64,000 nt of DNA from positions 40,377,715-40,441,714 of the forward strand of contig OU452200.1 in the NCBI GenBank assembly GCA_911728435.2, given 5' to 3'. The translations under genes and the position numbers were made by a program. Source of the DNA: Apoderus coryli. Its lineage: Eukaryota > Arthropoda > Insecta > Coleoptera > Attelabidae. Each line of letters opens with the position of its first letter. The stretch's first letter is position 1. Under the pieces are notes generated by a model. The model searched no databases, was not told the origin of the DNA, and saw only the letters and a program-made list of their open reading frames with translations. Shown here one piece after another: positions 60,751-64,000 of this stretch.

Positions 60751-61443
60751 ATGGAACGTTACACGAAGGAAGAACGTGTTTTTATTATTAAAACATTTTT
60801 TGAAAATGGCAAAAGTTTTCAAGTTGTAATTAGGAAATTTAGAACAAAATTCGGTAGAGAAAATGCTCAGGCTTATAACATCTAGCTGACCACGCATTAC
60901 GTCGGCAAAAAACACGAAGACAATGAGGATTTAACAAAATAATCTTCACCGACGAAGCCCATTTCCGGCTCAATGCCTACGTCAACAAGCAGAATTGCTG
61001 CATTTGGGGTGAAGAGAATCCAAGAGTTATCTGCGGTTTGTTGTAGTTTGTGGTCCAGAGGAATTATCGGACCATATTTCTTTGAAAACGAGAATGGAAA
61101 TGCGATTACGGTAGATGGAAATCGCTACAGGGAGATTATCCGAAGCTTTTTGTGGCGGAAAATTGAAGATTGAGACGTAGAGAATATGTGGTTTCAACAG
61201 GATGGTGCCACTTGTCACACAGCACGAGAAACAATGGATCTGTTGAAAGAAAAGTTCGAAAATCACATTATTTCTCGTAGAGGAAGAGTAAATTGGCCAC
61301 CAAGATCGTGCGATTTGACACATGATTTTTTTTTGTGGAGTTTTTTGAAAGTGTACAACAATAATCCCACAACAGTTGACAAGCTTAAAACCAACATTAT
61401 GGAGCAGATAACAACCCTGACAACATTTTATTGTAAAACGTGA
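60751..61443 (+). pseudogene. Tc1/mariner-type transposase with internal deletion
   Basis: Starts MERYTKEERVFIIKTFFENG, then KSFQVVIRKFRTKFGREN (helix-turn-helix), then after a deletion IIFTDEAHFRLNAYVNKQNC (first catalytic Asp), ENENGNAITVDGNRYREII, a stop, MWFQQDGATCHTARETMDLL (second Asp) and GRVNWPPRSCDLT, DFFLWSF (third site). Frameshifts near 61030 and 61320. Same family as 25276-25680; here the catalytic half is well preserved while the middle of the N-terminal half is lost. Confidence 0.8.
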
Positions 61444-62305
61444 TTGATATTTTTGCTAAAAGATTGCGAGCCTGCCGAGTCAGTAGGGAGGGTCACTTAA
61501 CTGACATAATTTTTAATTTTTAACCGAAACCTAGTTGTAAATAAACTGAAATAAATATATTTTTAATATCTGAAAAAAAATGTATTTTTTTTATTAAAAT
61601 TAAAATGACACTAATTATATCAAATTGATGTAACGTTTTGTATGCTCTAGTCGTTAAAGACTTTTATTATTATTTTTCACAGGATTTCCCCTGGATATAT
61701 AGAGCAACAGTTCAGTTAGCCAATAAGAACTTGAGCTTGACGGTATGTTGATTTTATCTATCATGTTGATGAGACCAATTCAATGGTCTTCCAAAAAGTA
61801 GTTACTCTAGTACTACTTACTAGTTATTCTGATAAATTTGAAATTTATTTTTTTTATGTTACCCGCAATATCATACTCAACTTCATATAAATTTATATAG
61901 TATAGATTTTCAAAGGAAAATTGCTTTTGGTTTAACAATCCTCAAAAAAATCAGTGCAGAAGATAATTTTGGAATTTAATTTTTGGAATGTTGAAGTTAG
62001 ATTCGATTTTTGTAAATAATGAAATCAGTTGATTTCTTAAATACTACAAATAACGTTGACCTTATAACATACCAAATATTGCTAGATTCTTATGGAGAAT
62101 AAACAAAATATACATGAGGTTTCATGACCATTTTTTTTTATAATCATCTTCTATAATCAAAATTATACTAAACAATCAAAACCATACATGTTTTGGGAAA
62201 CGTATTCCCACCATCAGTGGTTAGATTAACAAAGAACTAGAAAGCATTAGAAATTAGTCAACAGTCATTGTTCTTAAAAAATATTAACTAATTATTTAAT
62301 TTTTT
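61444..62305. other. No gene recognised
   Basis: AT-rich spacer. Confidence 0.4.
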
Positions 62306-62740
62306 CAGTTTACTTTTCTTGGTGTTCGGTTCTTATAAAAAAATTTCTTTATTACACTTTTTTAGATACAGAAATCATCCATCTTTATTTTCGACAATTA
62401 AATAAAATAAAATGACAACGACGTTTCGTTACTAATTAGTAACTTCTTCAGGTTGAACACATTTTTCTAGCACAAATTCCAACACGTCAATATAAAAAAT
62501 AACAAACAATTTTCTTTATAATCACAAATACAACATTTAAATATAATAAAACTCATTTTTATTCAAAAAAATCATTCAATCAAAGAAATTACTAATTAGT
62601 AACGTCGCGTCGTTGACATTTTCTTTTATTTTATTGACGAAAATAAAGATGGATGTTTTCTTTATCTAAAAAAGTGTAATAAAGAAATTTTTTATAAGAA
62701 TCGACCACCCCAAGAAAAGTAATCTGAAAAAAAACTTAGA
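62306..62740 (-). mobile_element. Penelope-type terminal repeats in inverted arrangement
   Basis: The left arm TTTACTTTTCTTGGTGTTCG, CTTTATTACACTTTTTTAGA, CATCTTTATTTTCG (62310-62412) recurs inverted at about 62617-62740. The left arm holds a complete hammerhead-like motif; the right copy has lost it (TACTAATTAGTAACGTCGCG). No coding sequence, target duplication not resolved. Confidence 0.7.
62416..62455 (-). ncRNA. Hammerhead-like ribozyme motif
   Basis: Stem I CAAC/GUUG, core CUGAAGA plus A, stem II GUUAC/GUAAC with loop UAAUUA, GAA, stem III ACGU, triplet GUC. All core positions fit the consensus. Confidence 0.72.
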
Positions 62741-63562
62741 ATTACGATTCAAGGATAATAAAAAAATAAATATACTAATTATTATGATCACACTGTGGGA
62801 AAAAAACAACGCAAATCATTTCATGTATTTTAAGGGTAAGAAAAATAAATGTTTATTATATCACACAGTTTCTTCTACAAACAAAACGTAAGACGGACCT
62901 GTACAGACACGGAAGAGTATTAAGTGGAGCAAAGATAAAAATCTAATAACATTTTATTGTAACTACCTATCGTCATATAATATAGAATGTAATCGTGTTA
63001 GTGGGACTCATAATCATCACTCTTAGTCGTACAGACGAACGATTCAAATGAATTTTCCTAAAAATGTTTATTAACGTTGAAATTAGGAGATCGAACCTAG
63101 TATTTTTGTGTAGGGGGTGTTTCAAAACGACCCGGCAATATTTAAGGGGTTAATTTCTCAGGTCTTATTATTAATCTTTTTTTGTTGTAAATAATGTTTT
63201 TTTTTTTTAATTAAGTTAAATATCTCCTTATGTACCGATTTCTTTGAAATTTGGCAGCGTTGTTGGTAGCAATAGGGAGCTTCTATGGCCCTAACTAGAC
63301 CAAAATTATTGAGACCAGTGTGGTTAGTGGGGCAACTTAATAAAAAAATGTACGCCACTGACTGTAATTTAATTTCGATATTGTCTTGAGATAAGTATTG
63401 TATTTTTTCCGTATGTTTTTTCGTTTACGATATAAAAATTTAAAACATTTTTCAACATAGGTATAGTGTATCCAAAGTCAATGACGATTAATATTATAAA
63501 AATTTTACGTTCTATAGAAAATGTCACTGACTAAGTGAGTAAAATTTGTTGTTAGTTTATAA
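62741..63562. other. No gene recognised
   Basis: AT-rich spacer. Confidence 0.4.
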
Positions 63563-64000
63563 TATGTACGCGGACGATAGTCAGCTTAGATTTTCATTTT
63601 ATACAGAGGATATCGTCAACGCATGTAAACAAATACAACGAGATTTGACGTCACTTTTGTCTTGGTCAGATAGACATAATTTAAAAATAAATCCATCCAA
63701 GACAAAGATGTTGGCGTTTGGTAGGAACAAGACGTTGGTTCATCAGGGTCTTATAGTTAGCATTGGCGACACACCTATAACCTATTTTAATTCAGCTAGG
63801 AATTTGGGAGTTGAGATGGATTCGGATCTCCGTTTTACAGGCCATGTCACAAAATGTATCAGTAAGGCCTATTCTGCTTTGAAAATGCTGTACCCACACA
63901 GACATAGTCTCACTAAGCATTTGACAATCAAACTCACAGATGCACTTGTTTTAAGTAGCTTTAATTACTGTGATATTGTCTACGGCCCTTGTTTACTTCA
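63563..64000 (+). CDS. LINE reverse transcriptase, partial, runs off window end
   Basis: Open frame of 146 codons without a stop to the last base. It starts MYADDSQLRFSFYTEDIVNA with the catalytic YADD box, then WSDRHNLKINPSKTKMLAFG, FNSARNLGVEMDSDLRFTGH and LSSFNYCDIVYGP, a canonical jockey/CR1-type RT order. Sequence upstream of YADD is missing, so the copy is 5'-truncated and Met63563 is not a real start. Undamaged reading frame suggests recent insertion. Confidence 0.88.

Noticed and set aside
60393..63360. 3-kb element bounded by CAGTGGCGTAC inverted ends
   Set aside because: The match is only 11 bp, there is no target duplication, and the interval contains unrelated elements.

Overview
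The window is an AT-rich, intron-bearing animal sequence, most likely from an insect with a large, repeat-laden genome. It holds one host gene: the Speckle-type POZ protein gene (SPOP; roadkill/rdx/HIB in Drosophila). This is read on the minus strand from a start codon at 33325 to a stop at 5475. All seven coding exons can be found, every junction has GT/AG ends and a matching phase, and the exons sum to exactly 374 codons, the length of human SPOP. The insect assignment rests on this gene's close SPOP identity with Phe at position 353, and on the transposon set (mariner, DUF4817-type Tc1/mariner transposases, LINEs, Penelope-like elements). The order of insect is not resolved.

Layout: 1-5474 is the 3' flank of rdx, with GC-rich palindromes and a hAT-like MITE. 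5475-33325 is rdx. Its introns carry LINE remnants, degenerate mariner and Tc1-type transposases, foldback elements, a hAT MITE with an 8-bp target duplication, a near-complete mariner with TA-flanked ends, and an antisense transposase-like pseudogene next to exon 1. 33400-64000 lies upstream of rdx and consists almost wholly of mobile elements. These include a perfect head-to-head pair of Penelope-like elements (PLEs), a second mariner, several short PLE terminal-repeat insertions, a Crypton-type tyrosine recombinase pseudogene between inverted termini, minisatellite-bearing elements, a pogo-like fragment, a second PLE family and a LINE reverse transcriptase that runs off the window end.

The most notable signal is a set of hammerhead-ribozyme-like motifs (ten copies, at least seven sequence types) in the PLE-type termini. 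They share a CUGANGA core, a hairpin stem II, GAA, a short and mostly self-complementary stem III, and flanks that pair as stem I. Four of the host insertions have 12-13 bp target site duplications that I could find directly. Hammerheads in Penelope-like elements are already known as a class; the diversity within 64 kb, the shared extra nucleotide before stem II and the inverted-copy architectures are what deserve a second look. All calls come from reading and hand translation; no database search was run.
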